NCBI GenBank assembly: GCA_021234155.1
Contig: JAJEKV010000086.1
Span: forward strand, 994,001-1,058,000
DNA length: 64,000 bases
Source of the DNA: Isoetes taiwanensis
Lineage: Eukaryota; Streptophyta; Lycopodiopsida; Isoetales; Isoetaceae
Direction of reading: 5' to 3'
Below, piece after piece: positions 1-11,797 of this stretch (position 1 is the stretch's first letter; each line of letters starts with the position of its first letter). Below the pieces are notes generated by a model that was not told the DNA's origin, searched no databases, and saw only the letters and a list, made by a program, of their open reading frames with translations. Made by a program: the position numbers and the translations under genes.

Positions 1-24
1 CAACATCGATCCTATCCAAGAACG

Positions 25-2559
25 TGCTCCCACCTTGTGGCAGCATGTAAGAGCAACTTCACAAGAAATCACAAGAAAATCAAGACACATGTGCAAGACA
101 TTTCCATTTGGAGCTCATTGTTTAGGTATGAAGACAAATCTCTACACCAAGTTGAAGACCAATGGAGAACATTCAAAGGAGCATTCAAGTTAGAAAAAGG
201 AAGCAAGACTTGAGTCAAAGGTCGAAAAAGAAGTCAAAGAGAGAAGACCCCTAGTCAAAGATTGGAAGACCCCCCAAAGATATGTTGTCTTGCCACCTTT
301 TGAGATTTTTGCACTATCTTAGAGTTATTGGCTCAAGAAGGCATTGCTCACATCCATACTCACTTCTCATGCCCTTCCTTCATCTCATTCATCATATTTC
401 CATAGCTCAAAGTCTTTTTCCCTAGGGCAAAATCTCACACACCACATATTCCATACTCATGCACCATGTACATCACACACACACACACATCATAATCCAT
501 TACCATGCACATGACAAGTTAAAAAAAAAAAAAAAAAAAAAAAAAAACTCACTCTCTCTCTCTCTAAAAAAGAAAAAGGAGAGAAGGTTCACAAATCCAT
601 CACATCACTAGTTCAAGACCAAAGTATTGGTCAAAGATCAAGTCTCAAAAGCCTAAGTTGACTAGTCAAAAAATCACTATTTAGTGCCACCTCACCTTCT
701 AAATCATGCACACATCATCCACATCATCACCAAGTCACCCAACACGTGTCATTCACACTTTGTTACACTTCACCAAGATTTTACCTAGGGAAAATTTCTT
801 TGGCATTTGCCTTCCACCTCACCATGCTACATCATCACCATTTGCCAAGTCACCACCCATATGCCACATGACCTTGTACACCATGGAAAAAGGGCCAAAA
901 ATGAAGTTGCTTATTTTCAAAATTTGTCTTTTCCACCGAAAGCTCATGAAAAATCATGCAAAATGGTGGTCAAAGATTCTCATTTTGACCACATCTAGCC
1001 CTTTGTTTTAGTGCTTCTTGGGATCTTGGCCTTTACCTCATATTTGGCTTGGTTACCCCCAAAAATCCATGTCATTTTCTAGCCAACCATGTTTAGCCGC
1101 GTGGAAATCCGCCGAGCCCATTTTTCGTCAAACGCCTGTGGGATATCTCTGGTTTTCGTGAAGAACCCTAAAAATCATGGCAAGATCCGAGAATGCAGCC
1201 TAACTAACCGGCTAATCATGATCAAACCGGCCCGATTTAGCCTCTTGATGCCAAGAATCTCGCTAAGAATGGTTAAAAACTCATTTACTGTTGTCAGACA
1301 AGAGCAAAGCCACGCTACAGGGGTTTATTCGAAAAAGGGGATATCATTTTGAGGAAGAAATCATGGTCACAACACGTCAACCGACTGACTTGCAGATCAA
1401 GAAAGAATTTGACAGGCAGAAGAGGCAAAATCCGATCTGCTTCATCAAGAACCGACCAGAAATTGTCGGATTTAAGGGATCAATAAGGTATCAGGAATTT
1501 TTTGAGCACCCCAGCGCCTTGAGAGATCAAATCCAGCATATTACTGTTGGGAATGACCTCTATTTGCCCTGTACTGCCTCCTTGTGTCAGATTTCCTGAA
1601 GATCTGATGCAATAAAGTCTTATATCATCCTTTGAAGTCATGTATTACCTTTGTTTCACATATTTCATGAATTTCTCCATGTTAAATCACTGGGAAATTC
1701 TCTCATTGTAATCTTTGAAAGCTCCTTTGAATGAAAATTTGAAGTTGGTGGAGTGTATCTTGTATTGTTCTGAAGTTCGAATGTTGGTGGCTCCACCTGT
1801 GCTGTAGCAGTGCTTGAGTCTCAACAACAAAAGCAATTACGGTTTGTATAAGTTGTCTTAGCTAAAACCCCAATCCAAAGTGCATATTCAATACTGCATT
1901 CTCAAGTCAGTGATAAATTCTTCAAAAAGCCAAAAACAAGTTTAGTCAAATAGCATCCTACATTAGATTTCATTTATCTAAAGCATGTACTCATCTCTAG
2001 GAAGCCAACTCCTTTACTTGAAAGCCAAAAAGTCGTGTCAAGCCACAACTCAAAGCCTGTTCTTTAGCTCTGCTACAGACTGTCACAAAAAATCTACAAA
2101 AAATGGCATTTGTGCATACCACTGCATACTTTCTGTTGTTTCAATATGATGCACTTGTCCTATAGGTTAGGTTGAAAGTGTCAAAGAAAGAAACTCAAAA
2201 AAAATACCTCATATTTTCTCATCTGCAAATTTTAGCTCTCTGCCAGGGTTATTGACCAAAAATTGACCCAGTCAGGAAGCGATTTTTTCACCTAGTTCTG
2301 GTCAACCATTTGCCTCTGACTTTTGCAAGGATCTTCTAGAGTCTTTTGAGGACCAATTGCAGTTGTTCACATCAAAAAACAACCATCCCATTCCATTTGG
2401 CAATCAGTTTTTAGCATACAGTTTTTTCTTGTTTAGGGAGCATGTTCACAAGCTAGTTTGAGCTGATTTGTGCAGGGATTTGGCCCCAGATTGGTTGCCT
2501 CAAGCAACCTGGAGGTTCTCAACCACTGAGTTGAAGGTTTGCCAGGTATACCTTCAACA
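25..2559 (+). repeat. Left (5') long terminal repeat
   Basis: This 2,535-bp repeat matches 5981-8515 along its whole length, with scattered substitutions and small indels that cancel. It begins TGCTCCCACC and ends CTTCAACA. Inside are an A-homopolymer of about 27 bases near 520-546 followed by a CT run, and a CA run near 476-488. Short open frames such as 1089-1352 occur in both LTRs but resemble no protein I know and are not called as genes. LTR length is large, in keeping with Tat/Ogre-type elements. Confidence 0.92.
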
Positions 2560-2634
2560 TCTTGGAGGTTCTACCCACCAGAAAATCCTGAATCATCCTC
2601 AATACCACATGTTACACTGCCAAATGGTTCAGGC

Positions 2635-3605
2635 ATGCCTTGCACATATTTTGAGCTAAATATTCCTACTCTTGTTCCTACTTTTGACCCAAGCATCAAT
2701 GCCAATAACTATCTGAAAACCTTTGAAGAATATTATCAAGAATGTGGCTACAAGAAAGGGAGTAAGTTTGCTGAATTTAAGAAATGCTTTAAGAATGAGG
2801 AAGTTAGAGCTTGGTTAGAGTATATGATTAGTGATGGTGCTAACACTTGGGAGGAAATTGTCAAGAAATTCTTAGCCAGGTTTGGTAAACTTCTTGAACC
2901 ACAAGATTTGGTCTTTGAGCTGCAGAACTTTCATATCAAAAATGGTGAAACAATTCACCAATATGTTGAGAGGTTTAATTGCTATCTTACCAAGTGCCAA
3001 GCGCACAAGGTACCTAACCACACTTTACATTTGGTTGCCTCTTTTATCAGGGGATTAAGCAGCAGACCTCGAGTCTACAGAGACAAGAAGGTTTTGACAC
3101 CATACACAAAGCTTTTACAAGATCCATTGAAGCCTCTGAAATGTTAGCCTACCTCCCTGATGACTTACAAGCTTCAAATGACCCTTTTTTTCCTGATTAT
3201 GATCAAGAGTACATAGGATCTGCCCCTGTACCTGTCTATGCCATTCAAAAGGAGAAGAAGAAACTTAAGTTTTCTGAGTCAGACATGAGAGCAGATCTCA
3301 ACAAAGTCACTGAGGCCTTGGCTGAGGTCACCAAACAACTTATGGAAATGAAGGCCAGCCAACCAGAAAGGAGAGTTTACCCAGCCTGTGCTCACTGCAC
3401 CAGAAATACCCATTCTTCAGATTATTGCTGGTATAGAACATGCCTAAAATGTGGTAAGAAAGGGCACTATGGTAAGGAATGCCCTCTTTGTACTTTCTGC
3501 AAAGCTATAGGACACTATGAAGATAAATGTAGTGTCAAGGAATATTTTGCTAGGCAAGAAAAGGCTAAGGCTAGTGAGCCAAGTGCATCTGTTAAGTTTT
3601 TGTAG
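2635..3605 (+). pseudogene. gag: gag polyprotein with three CCHC zinc knuckles, frameshifted
   Basis: The first part (to about 3100) is a retrotransposon capsid domain: it has the pattern around LKTFEEYYQECG, a WLEYM stretch and WEEIVKKFLARFG, typical of the gag alpha-helical core. The reading frame then shifts, because the capsid frame ends at 3147 while the continuation enters the frame of 3141-3605 (EASEMLAYLPDD). The second part carries three consecutive C-x2-C-x4-H-x4-C knuckles: CAHC...C, CLKCGKKGHYGKEC and CTFCKAIGHYEDKC. Gag normally packages the element RNA into cytoplasmic particles. The stretch 3606-4002 looks like a broken gag-pol linker with short charged frames only. The frameshift near 3080-3140 breaks the protein. 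The start is arbitrary: 2635 is the first methionine after the LTR in the open frame. Confidence 0.85.
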
Positions 3606-4002
3606 GATGAAAGGTGTTTTCCAAGACCTGAGCTTAGTGCCTCCATCAGATACTTGCAGGAAGAAAGCAATTCACTGCACCATGAAGTTGAAAGCTTTCA
3701 AAGAGAAGAAGAAATCATGGCTGTGCACACAAGAGGAGCCCTCAATGCCAAAGACAAGGAAGCAGAGTTTGAGTCTCATGGACTAGAAATACAAAAACAA
3801 AAGCAAGTTGATAATCAGGTTGTACCTGCCCCTCCTAACCAAAAATTTCTTGCTCAAGAATGCCAAAGTTAGTGTAGATCTGTTGATCCTTGCTAAGAAT
3901 TGCTCCTTCTTATAGAGAAAAAGTTGTGGGACATGTCTAAAGAAGAGCAGGTAAACCTCACCGAGAAGAGCAAGTTGTTTTACCAATCATATAGCTGAGC
4001 AA

Positions 4003-4422
4003 ATGCTAAGACAAGAAGAGCATGACCCTGGTGCTTTCACCTGCACAGCAAGAGTTGGTAATCAGATCCTAAACAAGGTATTATTAGATGGGGGATCACC
4101 TTTAAATGTCATGCCACATCATATTATGAAACTAAGTGGGTTGGAAGTGGAAAAAAAGGCCCCTATGATCCTAAAATCCTTCTCCAACTCAAAAATCAAT
4201 CCTGTAGGCATGGTGAGTGATGTAGCAATTGATATTGAAGGAATCAAGGTAGCTGCTACTTTTGTTGTGGTGGCATTTGAGGGAGCTAATGAAAAGTCAG
4301 AAATTTATGACTTATTATTAGGGAGAAGATGGTATCAACTGTGGATGCAAGGCCAGTTTGGTCAAAAGGAGAATGTACCATCTCGGATGGGAGAAGAACT
4401 GTTACACTTTTCAACAAACTAG
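4003..4422 (+). pseudogene. Retrotransposon aspartic protease domain
   Basis: The open frame contains VLLDGGSPLNVMP, the position of the D-(S/T)-G catalytic motif of retropepsins (here D-G-G). About 80 residues later comes YDLLLGRRWY, the counterpart of the usual I-L-G-R-x-W flap-side motif. Such proteases cleave the gag-pol polyprotein. Similarity continues in the next frame after about 4330, so a +1-type frameshift separates this domain from the RNase H-like domain. The GG in place of SG or TG may already be inactivating. Confidence 0.8.
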
Positions 4423-4960
4423 GTGAGTATGAGTCTTACCACTTTATTCAAGAGGAGATGTTGATTCCCAGGCAAATTGGAGAATACTTTATCGAGACTA
4501 GAGGAGGGAATGCACCTTGTAACTCACAAGGAAATCTTATAAAAGAAAATCTGCCCTTGGAGGTGCACAAAGGTATGCAAAAGGAAGTGAGTGCTTACAT
4601 GTGGTTTGATGGGGGTGTGTCAAAAAGGCTAAGCATAGCTTCATTTGCTGCAATCATGAAAGACAAAGACAACAGATTGCTAGCCAAGGTAGGGAGAATC
4701 TATCAGAATCTAACTTCAAATATGGCAGAATATAAGGCACTAATTGCAGGTCTTCAAGAAGCTAACCATTTGGGTGTCACTAACCTTGTTATCTTTGGAG
4801 ATTCGCAACTCATATGCAGGCAGATTGAAGGACAATATCAGGCAAAACATGAAGAAATGGTAAAACTCAAGGATCAAGCATTGGAAGCACTAGCAAAGTT
4901 CACAACCTGGGAATTGCAGCACATACCTAGAGAGCTTAATTCTCTAAAGACTCCTGGCAG
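4329..4960 (+). pseudogene. Archaeal-type RNase H domain lying upstream of RT
   Basis: The frame reads WFDGGVSKR, then NMAEYKALIAGL, then IFGDSQLICRQIEG, and ends with LQHIPRELN. These are the ordered D-G, E-Y-x-A-L, D-S and H-I-P-R-E-x-N blocks of RNase H fold enzymes. They are closest to the additional archaeal-type RNase H (aRNH) of Tat-lineage LTR elements, not the classical gypsy RNase H that follows RT. It sits between protease and reverse transcriptase. In the elements I know, RNase H domains follow RT, so this order is unusual. Catalytic D, E and D positions appear present. The frame breaks into the next one at about 4950. Confidence 0.75.
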
Positions 4961-4965
4961 GAGAT

Positions 4966-5852
4966 GTGCTCTTGGAGCATCTAGCTGAGGGAGCCATCAA
5001 GGAGGAAGATCTGGAGGATGAGGAGCTTCGGCAACTCTATCCAATCTTGGTAATCAATGCAAGCTCTGAAAAAGAGGTCAGGGAAGTCAAGGTGAAAAAA
5101 AACAATGAAGATAGGGTTTTATATGTAGGAGACATGTTCAAAGAAGAGGAGAGGGAAGAATTTGTAAGTTTTTTTAACACTTGGAATGATGTTTTTGCTT
5201 GGGATTATAAGGAATTGTTAGGAGTAGATAAGAGTGTTTGTGAGTTTGAGATTAAGATAAAAGAAAAATCAAAACCAGTTGTGCAAAAACTTAGAAGAAT
5301 TAACAATTCTTTGTTAGATCTCATTAGGGAAGAACTCTTCAAAATGAAAGATGCTGGAGTCATAAAGGAAATAATTAACCCTGACTGGTTGTCTTGCATT
5401 GTGCCTGTTGAAAAAAAAAAAACAAAACCATTAGGATATGCATTGATTACAGGGATTTGAACAAAGCAACAATAAAGGACTGCTATCCTCTGCCTTTTCT
5501 TGAGGAAGTGTTGCAGGCAGTTGCAGGAAAGGAGGTTTATTCATTCTTGGATGGCTTCTCGGGTTTTAACCAGATCAGTATCAAAGAAGAAGATCAAGCC
5601 AAGACATCTTTTGTCACACCTTGGGGGACTTTTGCCATGAAGAGAATGCCCTTTGGGCTTATGAATGGATCTGCCACATTTCAAAGAGCAATGGACACCA
5701 TTTTCAAGGATATGGCTCCTAATTTGTTCAGAGTTTATTTAGATGATCTTTGAGTCAATACTAAGCTAGAGGATCACATGACTTACCTCACATAACTCTG
5801 TTCTTTGTGCAGGAAAGGAGAAGTGAGCTTAAACCCAAGGAAATGTATTTCT
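4966..5852 (+). pseudogene. pol: Reverse transcriptase, truncated and frameshifted
   Basis: The segment from 4966 gives DVFAWDYKEL, PVVQKLRRIN and MKDAGVIKEI, the N-terminal blocks of Ty3/gypsy RT. A frame change at the A-run near 5412-5425 moves the protein to the frame reading RICIDYRDLNKA, then YPLPFLEEVL, SFLDGFSGFNQI, TSFVTPWGTF, MPFGLMNGSATFQRAMD and the active-site block VYLDDL. An in-frame stop follows YLDDL, yet similarity (KLEDHMTYLT, GEVSLNPRKC) continues to about 5852. RNase H and integrase that should follow are absent. From 5853 to 5980 there is no recognisable coding sequence, so a deletion probably removed the 3' part of pol together with the polypurine tract. Confidence 0.88.
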
Positions 5853-5980
5853 TCCACCACCCCTTGCTCCCCATGCACACAAGCCTTCTCCCTAAGTATT
5901 GCCAACCATTCTCCCACATTGGCAAGCTCATTTGAAGAACACCATCTCCATTTCACACTCCCTCTATTTGTTTAGCATGA

Positions 5981-8515
5981 TGCTGCCACCTTGTGGCAGC
6001 ATGTAAGAGCAACTTCACAAGAAATCACAAGAAAATCAAGACACATGTGCAAGACATTTCCATTTGGAGCTCATTGTTTAGGTATGAAGACAAATCTCTA
6101 CACCAAGTTGAAGACCAATGGAGAACATTTAAAGGAGCATTCAAGTTAGCAAAAGGAAGCAAGACTTGAGTCAAAGGTTGAAAAAGAAGTCAAAGAGAGA
6201 AGACCCCTAGTCAAAGATTGGAAGAGCCCCCAAAGAGTATGTTGTCTTGCCACCTTTTGAGATTTTTACACTATCTTAGAGTTATTGGCTCAAGAAGGCA
6301 TTGCTCACATCCATACTCACTTCTCATGCCCTTCCTTCATCTCATTCATCATATTTCCATAGCTCAAAGTCTTTTTCCCTAGGGCAAAATCTCACACCAC
6401 ATATTCCATACTCATGCACCATGTACACCACACACACACATCATAATCCATTACCATGCACATGACAAGTTTAAAAAAAAAAAAAAAACTCACTCTCTCT
6501 CTAAAAAAAGAAAAAGAAAGAGGAGAGAAGGTCCACAAATCCATCACATCACTAGTTCAAGACCAAAGTATTGGTCAAAGATCAAGTCTCAAAAAGCCTA
6601 AGTTGACTAGTCGAAAAAATCACTATTTAGTGCCACCTCACCTTCTAAATGCACACATCATCCAATCATCACCAAGTCACCCAACACGTGTCATTCACAC
6701 TTTGTTACACTTCACCAAGATTTTACCTAGGGAAAATTTCTTTGACGCCTTGCCTTCCACCTCACCATGCCACATCATCACCATTTGCCAAGTCACCACC
6801 CATATGCCACATGACCTTGTACACCACGGAAAAAGGGCCAAAAAATGAAGTTGCTTATTTTCAAAATTTGTCTTTTCCACCTGAAAGCTCATGAAAAATC
6901 ATGCAAAATGGTGGTCAAAGATTCTCATTTTGACCACATCTAGCCCTTGTTTTAGTGGTTCTTGGGATGCGCGCCTTACCTCATTTGTGCAAACATTTGG
7001 CTTGGTTACCCCCCAAAAATCCATGTCATTTTCTAGCCAACCATGTTTAGCCGCGTGGAAATCCGCCGAGCCCATTTTTCGTCAAACGCCTGTGGGATAT
7101 CTCTGGTTTTCGTGAAGAACCCTAAAAATCATGGCAATATCCGAGAATGCAGCCTAACTAACCGGCTAATCATGATCAAACCGGCTCGATTTAGCCTCTT
7201 GATGTTAAGAATCACGCTAAGAATGGTTAAAAACTCATTTATTGTTGTCAGACAAGAGCAAAGCCACGCTACAGGGGTTTATTCAAAAAAGGGGATATCA
7301 TTTTGAGGAAGAAATCATGGTCACAACACCTCAACCGACTGACTTACAGATCAAGAAAGAATTTGACAGGCAGAAGAGGCAAAATCCGATCCGCTTCATC
7401 AAGAATCGATTAGAAATTGTCGGATTTAAGGAATCAATAAGGTATCAGGAATTTTTTGAGCACCCCAGCGCCTTGAGAGATCAAATCCAGCATATTACTG
7501 TTGGGAATGACCTCTATTTGCCCTGTACTGCCTCCTTGTGTCAGATTTCCTGAAGATCTGATGCAATAAAGTCTTATATCATCCTTTGAAGTCATGTATT
7601 ACCTTTGTTTCACATATTTCATGAATTTCTCCATGTTAAATCACTGGGAAATTCTCTCATCGTAATCCTTGACAGCTCCTTTGAATGAAAATTTGAAGTT
7701 GGTGAAGAGTGTGTCTTGTATTGTTCTGAAGTTCGAACGTTGGTGGCTCCACCTGTCTTTGCGTGGTGCTTGAGTCTCAACAACAAAAGCAATTACGGTT
7801 TGTATAAGTTGTCTTAGCTAAAACTCCAATCCAAAGTGCATATTCAATACTGCATTCTCAAGTCAGTGATAAATTCTTCAAAAAGCCAAAAAAAAGTTTC
7901 GTCAAATAGCATCCTACATTAGATTTCATTTATCTAAAGTGTGTACTCATCTCTAGGAAGCCAACTCCTTTACTTGAAAGCCAAAAAGTCGTGTCAAGCC
8001 ACAACTCAAAGCCTGTTCTTTAGCTCTGCTACAGACTGTCACAAAAAATCTACAAAAAATGGCATTTGTGCATACCACTGCATACTTTCTGTTATTTCAA
8101 TATGATGCACATGTCCTATAGGTTAGGTTGAAAGTGTCAAAGAAAGAAACTCAAAAAAATTCCTCATATTTTCTCATCTGGAAATTTTAGCTCTCTGCCA
8201 GGGTTATTGACCAAAAATTGACCCAGTCAGGAAGCAATTTTTCACCTAGTACTGGTCAACGATTTGCCTCTGACTTTTGCAAGGATCTGCTAGAGTCGTT
8301 TGAGGACCAATTGCAGTTGTTCACATCAAAAAACAACCATCCCATTCCATTTGGCAATCAGTTTTTGGCAGACAGTTTTTTCTTGTTTAGGGACAGCATG
8401 TTCACAAGCTAGTTTGAGCTAATTTGTGCAGGGATTTGGCCCCAGATTGGTTGCCTCAAGCAACCTGGAGGTTCTCAACCACTGATTTGAAGGTTTTCCA
8501 GGTACACCTTCAACA
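5981..8515 (+). repeat. Right (3') long terminal repeat
   Basis: Direct repeat of 25-2559 with the same 2,535-bp length, starting TGCTGCCACC and ending CTTCAACA. The A-homopolymer is shorter here (about 6472-6488). Visible differences from the left LTR are scattered single substitutions, for example TTGATGCCAAGAA against TTGATGTTAAGAA near 7200. The insertion is therefore not recent. A pairwise alignment would be needed for an age. Confidence 0.92.
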
Positions 8516-8736
8516 GAATGGCAGCAAGCAGAACAAGACGTTTAGGGCTTCGACAAAGACTTGAGGGTAACAAGGATAGCTCCCCCGCTTGGGTTAGCAT
8601 CATCAGCCTAACCCTGGTCATCATCGAAGCCAAGAGTACCTGATGCTGCACGACATAAAGAACCTCCCAGAGTGCAGAGACAGAGGGTACAAGTTGGACG
8701 AGCTCCTACATCTTCTGCGCCAACAGCCCGACCTCG

Positions 8737-9587
8737 ATGACTTCATCGATGCAAGACTTCACTATCAGCATCAGGGGAGCGCACACCTACACCGAACATT
8801 CATCATCCGACATCAAAGCCTACAACAGGAAGATGCAAGACTTCCCTATCAGCATCAGAGAAGCGCACACCTACACCGGACAGTCATCAACCGACATCGA
8901 AGTCTACAACAGTATTCGACAGATGATGACACAACAGGAGTTGCCCTCAGAAGAAGAATGCATCGCCATCCAGAAATGGGTGTGCATTAGGGGCAAGACA
9001 ACGAGCGCACTCCTGCCCAGCTCCTCATCAGCAGCGCCAATCGAGATCGAGAGAGGCGGGATCAACTTGAGCTCCTCCAGCTCCATGTTTGCAGATTACA
9101 GGGACTTGACAGCAGTACTGGTGGACGAGTACTCCGGAAGGCACAGGGCCGGCATCAAAACTGGAGAAGAGGAAGCAGAGGGAGGACACGACAAGGCCCT
9201 CAAGTTTTACCTTCTGCTCCTCAATGACGGAAGGATAGCAGTGATACATCGACAGTTCAGCTCACGGGGAGTAGACGGGGTGTTCATGCTCATTGCCCTC
9301 TCGGGATTTGGTAGACATGCTTGGATGCCTCCGAACATCGACCACGTCATACTGGTGAAGAGGACAATAGCCCTGAGCATCTTTCATTTCGCAGTCCATA
9401 CAGACATCAGGGCAGATTAGCCGTCACTGCAGCCTATATGTCAGATAGAAGTGTGAAAGATCTAGTAACGGCATTGCAAGGTGGTACAACAACCAACATT
9501 CTTAGGAATTTGGGATGTACGATTGGTACAGTTCAAGTGAAGAAGTTCTTGGAAGACAACCCGGCATATCGAAGATTCCATGAATAG
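8737..9587 (+). CDS. Unidentified repeat-family ORF (copy 1)
   Basis: A 227-residue open frame (8737-9420) is followed in another frame by a stretch ending at 9587 (LRNLGCTIGTVQVKKFLED), so the original product may have been longer. I do not recognise the family. The N-terminal part is internally repetitive: two related units of about 28 residues, each with GAHTYT- or EAHTYT-like and SS-x-DI-x-x-YN motifs. Next comes MMTQQELPSEEECIAIQKW and a serine run. A second copy with MMTQQGLPSEEEFITIQER lies at 54,710-54,882 and resumes at 63,918, showing that this is a dispersed family and not a unique host gene. Base composition is richer in GC than the LTR element to the left. It may be an ORF of a transposon, possibly gag-like, but I assign no function. 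Confidence 0.45.
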
Positions 9588-9964
9588 ATTAAAAATTTCT
9601 TCTCTCTATTAGTGATTGTAATATCTTATGAATATAATTGTTGGCATTATGAATGTTTTGGGATATATTTTGTCCCCACAACTATATCATCAAACAACTA
9701 ATGCAACAACAAACAAAAGCTAACCATAAGAGTGTAATCTAATGTGTATGCAGCTAGAGCACTCAGGAACGTAGGGCAAGATCGACACCATCAGGAAGAG
9801 CAAACACCCGCAAGATAATGTCAACCAAGGAACCTATTCCCAGAACGTCCAGCTACCCCAAACACCTGCTGGCAGAACAGACAAGGCAAAGAAGAGAAAC
9901 GGGAGAAGGAGATCCCCCAGCACTGATTCCTCCAACACCACTCCAACCTGTAAAACTGCTGCAT
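9588..9964. other. No recognisable gene
   Basis: AT-rich sequence followed by a proline- and arginine-rich open stretch (9818-10048) that overlaps the minus-strand gag fragment and resembles no known family. I see no RNA gene or clear repeat boundary here. Confidence 0.4.
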
Positions 9965-10370
9965 CATATGGCACTTGTGTTCCCTCGGCACGTAGTGACG
10001 CTTAAATGCCTTGGAGAACTTCTTGAATCTGCAGCTATCCCTGCTTAACCCATGGGCCGTGGCATAGCCTTTCCACCAAATTTTGACCGCTTCCTTGAGG
10101 TTGGCTATCGCTACTCAATCCTTGTCCTTATCTTTCATACTGTAAGCATTCCCATACTCTCTCATCTCGTCCAACCAAGTCTGAGTTTCCATCCCTGATC
10201 TGTTATCTCTTGAGAACTGTTCTAACTTCCTGGCTTTCCACACATTGCTCAGTGCGGAGTCGATTTTCTTCTGATAGTCGGCCTCGTTCCTGCCTCTGTC
10301 ATGGTTGGGACCTTCCTGGCGGTCCTGCCGATCGTTATCCTGCTCCTCTGATTCTTAGTCGACGGTGCAG
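9965..10370 (-). pseudogene. gag: Gypsy gag N-terminal half, inverted
   Basis: Read on the minus strand, this gives TWLDEMREYGNAYSMKDKD, then AIANLKEAVKIWWKGY and FKKFSKAFKRHYVPREH. These are the ordered blocks of the retrotransposon gag capsid domain (W-L-x-E-M, A-W-W or I-W-W, F-x-x-A-F-x-x-x-Y-x-P). One in-frame stop follows KDKD. The domain ends just where the rest of gag should start. That remainder is found on the opposite strand immediately to the right (from about 10,385), so a small inversion has split one element. Confidence 0.75.
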
Positions 10371-10384
10371 ATGAGGCTGAGGCT

Positions 10385-11440
10385 CTCTGTGCCAAAGTTG
10401 AGCAAAAGACATGCAGTAGAGGGGTATATTGAAGGCTTGAATGAGGAGATCAGGAAGCTTGTGAGAGCTATCAACCCAGAACAGTGTCTAAGGCCGTGAG
10501 CTTACAAGGAACAGGTCCCCAAGGTAGTGGACAAAAGCAGCAGTACTATTAGGACAAGGGGAAAGCTATTGGAAGCTATAGTCCAAAAGCAACAAGCCCG
10601 ACAGTACAATGCAAACTAGGGAAGGCAAGGAAATGTAAATTTTGGAAAGCAGGACAAGAAGCAGGTCAGCTTCAGGAACAAAGAGCAAGTAGGTGGTTCA
10701 AACTACTCCAAAACAGTGAAGCAGTTCTTGCAGTCCATTTCGAAGGAGAAGAGACAAGAATGTATTGAAAAGCAGTTGTGCTTCAGGTGCTTTCAACCGG
10801 GATCCTACCTGGCTGCCGTACATTGCTAACATCGAGAAATGAAATAATCGTGGACTTCGGGTAACTGGCCAAGCCGCTGAAGTAGCTAAAGTAGTAATGA
10901 ATCTTGTCGATGAAATAAGCCCATCGGACACACAACTGTCCCTTTGTGATGAATGTGGCACTAGCAGAGCTATAAGGATGGGAGACACCCCCGAAGAACG
11001 ACGAAGAAGATGCTTCGTCGTTCATCCAGGGTGAGTGCCACATCTTTGCTGCCATTGACTCCAAGAATGCCGAAAGTCAATATCAGGTCATCTCGACAAT
11101 AAGGAAAGTCAAAGCCAAGTCCTTCATAGTGTTGATAGACACGGGGAGCACCCATAATTTTGTTACTCAAAGGATGGTAGAGTTGTTGAAGCTGAAGGTG
11201 TTGTGTTGGCAAGTGGGGCAATCCGGCACATAGCAGGAAAGAGGATCAACTTCGACATAGACTTGCCAGGTATCAATGTTGGAATGGGAGCAAAAGCCAT
11301 GAACATCGACAAACATGACTTCATCATAGGCATGGAATACCTTGACACGGCTTTGGCGGGCTGTGATTGATTGTGGGAAGCGGAAAAGGCACCTTACTTG
11401 GCCAAATGGCAAAGACATTGAGATAACAGGTAAAGAAATC
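10385..11440 (+). pseudogene. Gypsy gag C-terminal part and protease, broken
   Basis: The plus strand gives EGYIEGLNEEIRKLVRAI, the block that follows the capsid core in chromovirus-type gag. Then come a basic Q-rich spacer and [11 protein letters not shown], the start of a zinc knuckle. After several frame changes, FIVLIDTGSTHNFVTQRM appears near 11,120-11,175, a clear aspartic-protease active site with intact D-T-G. It is followed by DFIIGMEYLDT and AVIDCGKRKRHLTWPNG, the usual I-G-M-x-W-L and V-I-D-C blocks. Multiple stops and shifts show it is dead. No RT follows; the element ends at the microsatellite at 11,459. Confidence 0.75.
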
Positions 11441-11458
11441 ACGCCAATCATGCAATGC

Positions 11459-11603
<145 letters not shown>

Positions 11604-11797
11604 ACTTTTTACATCATATCACTTGGCACTTGATACTTTTTACGTCCCTAACCTTGGAGATTTGGTTCAATATACATGGTGGGAATGGCACTGACATTCA
11701 AGGACATGTAATATGACTCCTAATGTATGCTGTTAACATTGTGATATTTGAACGCTTGCAGGGCAATATGCAGAAACACTTTAAGCGGTGAATTCAG

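Larger units (their letters stand above)
25..8515 (+). mobile_element. Degenerate Ty3/gypsy LTR retrotransposon (Tat-like)
   Basis: Two direct repeats of identical length (2,535 bp) start with TG and end with CA, and flank a 3.4-kb interior encoding gag, protease, an RNase H-like domain and part of reverse transcriptase. The flanking pentamers are GAACG (20-24) and GAATG (8516-8520), a target-site duplication with one mismatch. A TGG at 2563, three bases inside the left LTR, could start a primer-binding site. No polypurine tract is visible before the right LTR. Integrase and the classical RNase H are missing: coding similarity stops near 5852. Frameshifts occur in gag, between protease and RNase H, and inside reverse transcriptase, so the element cannot be autonomous. 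The Tat assignment rests on the RT sequence style and the archaeal-type RNase H and is an inference. Confidence 0.9.

Noticed and set aside
1089-1599. Open frames repeated at 7,043-7,553
   Set aside because: They are conserved only because they lie in the two LTRs of one element; no known domain.
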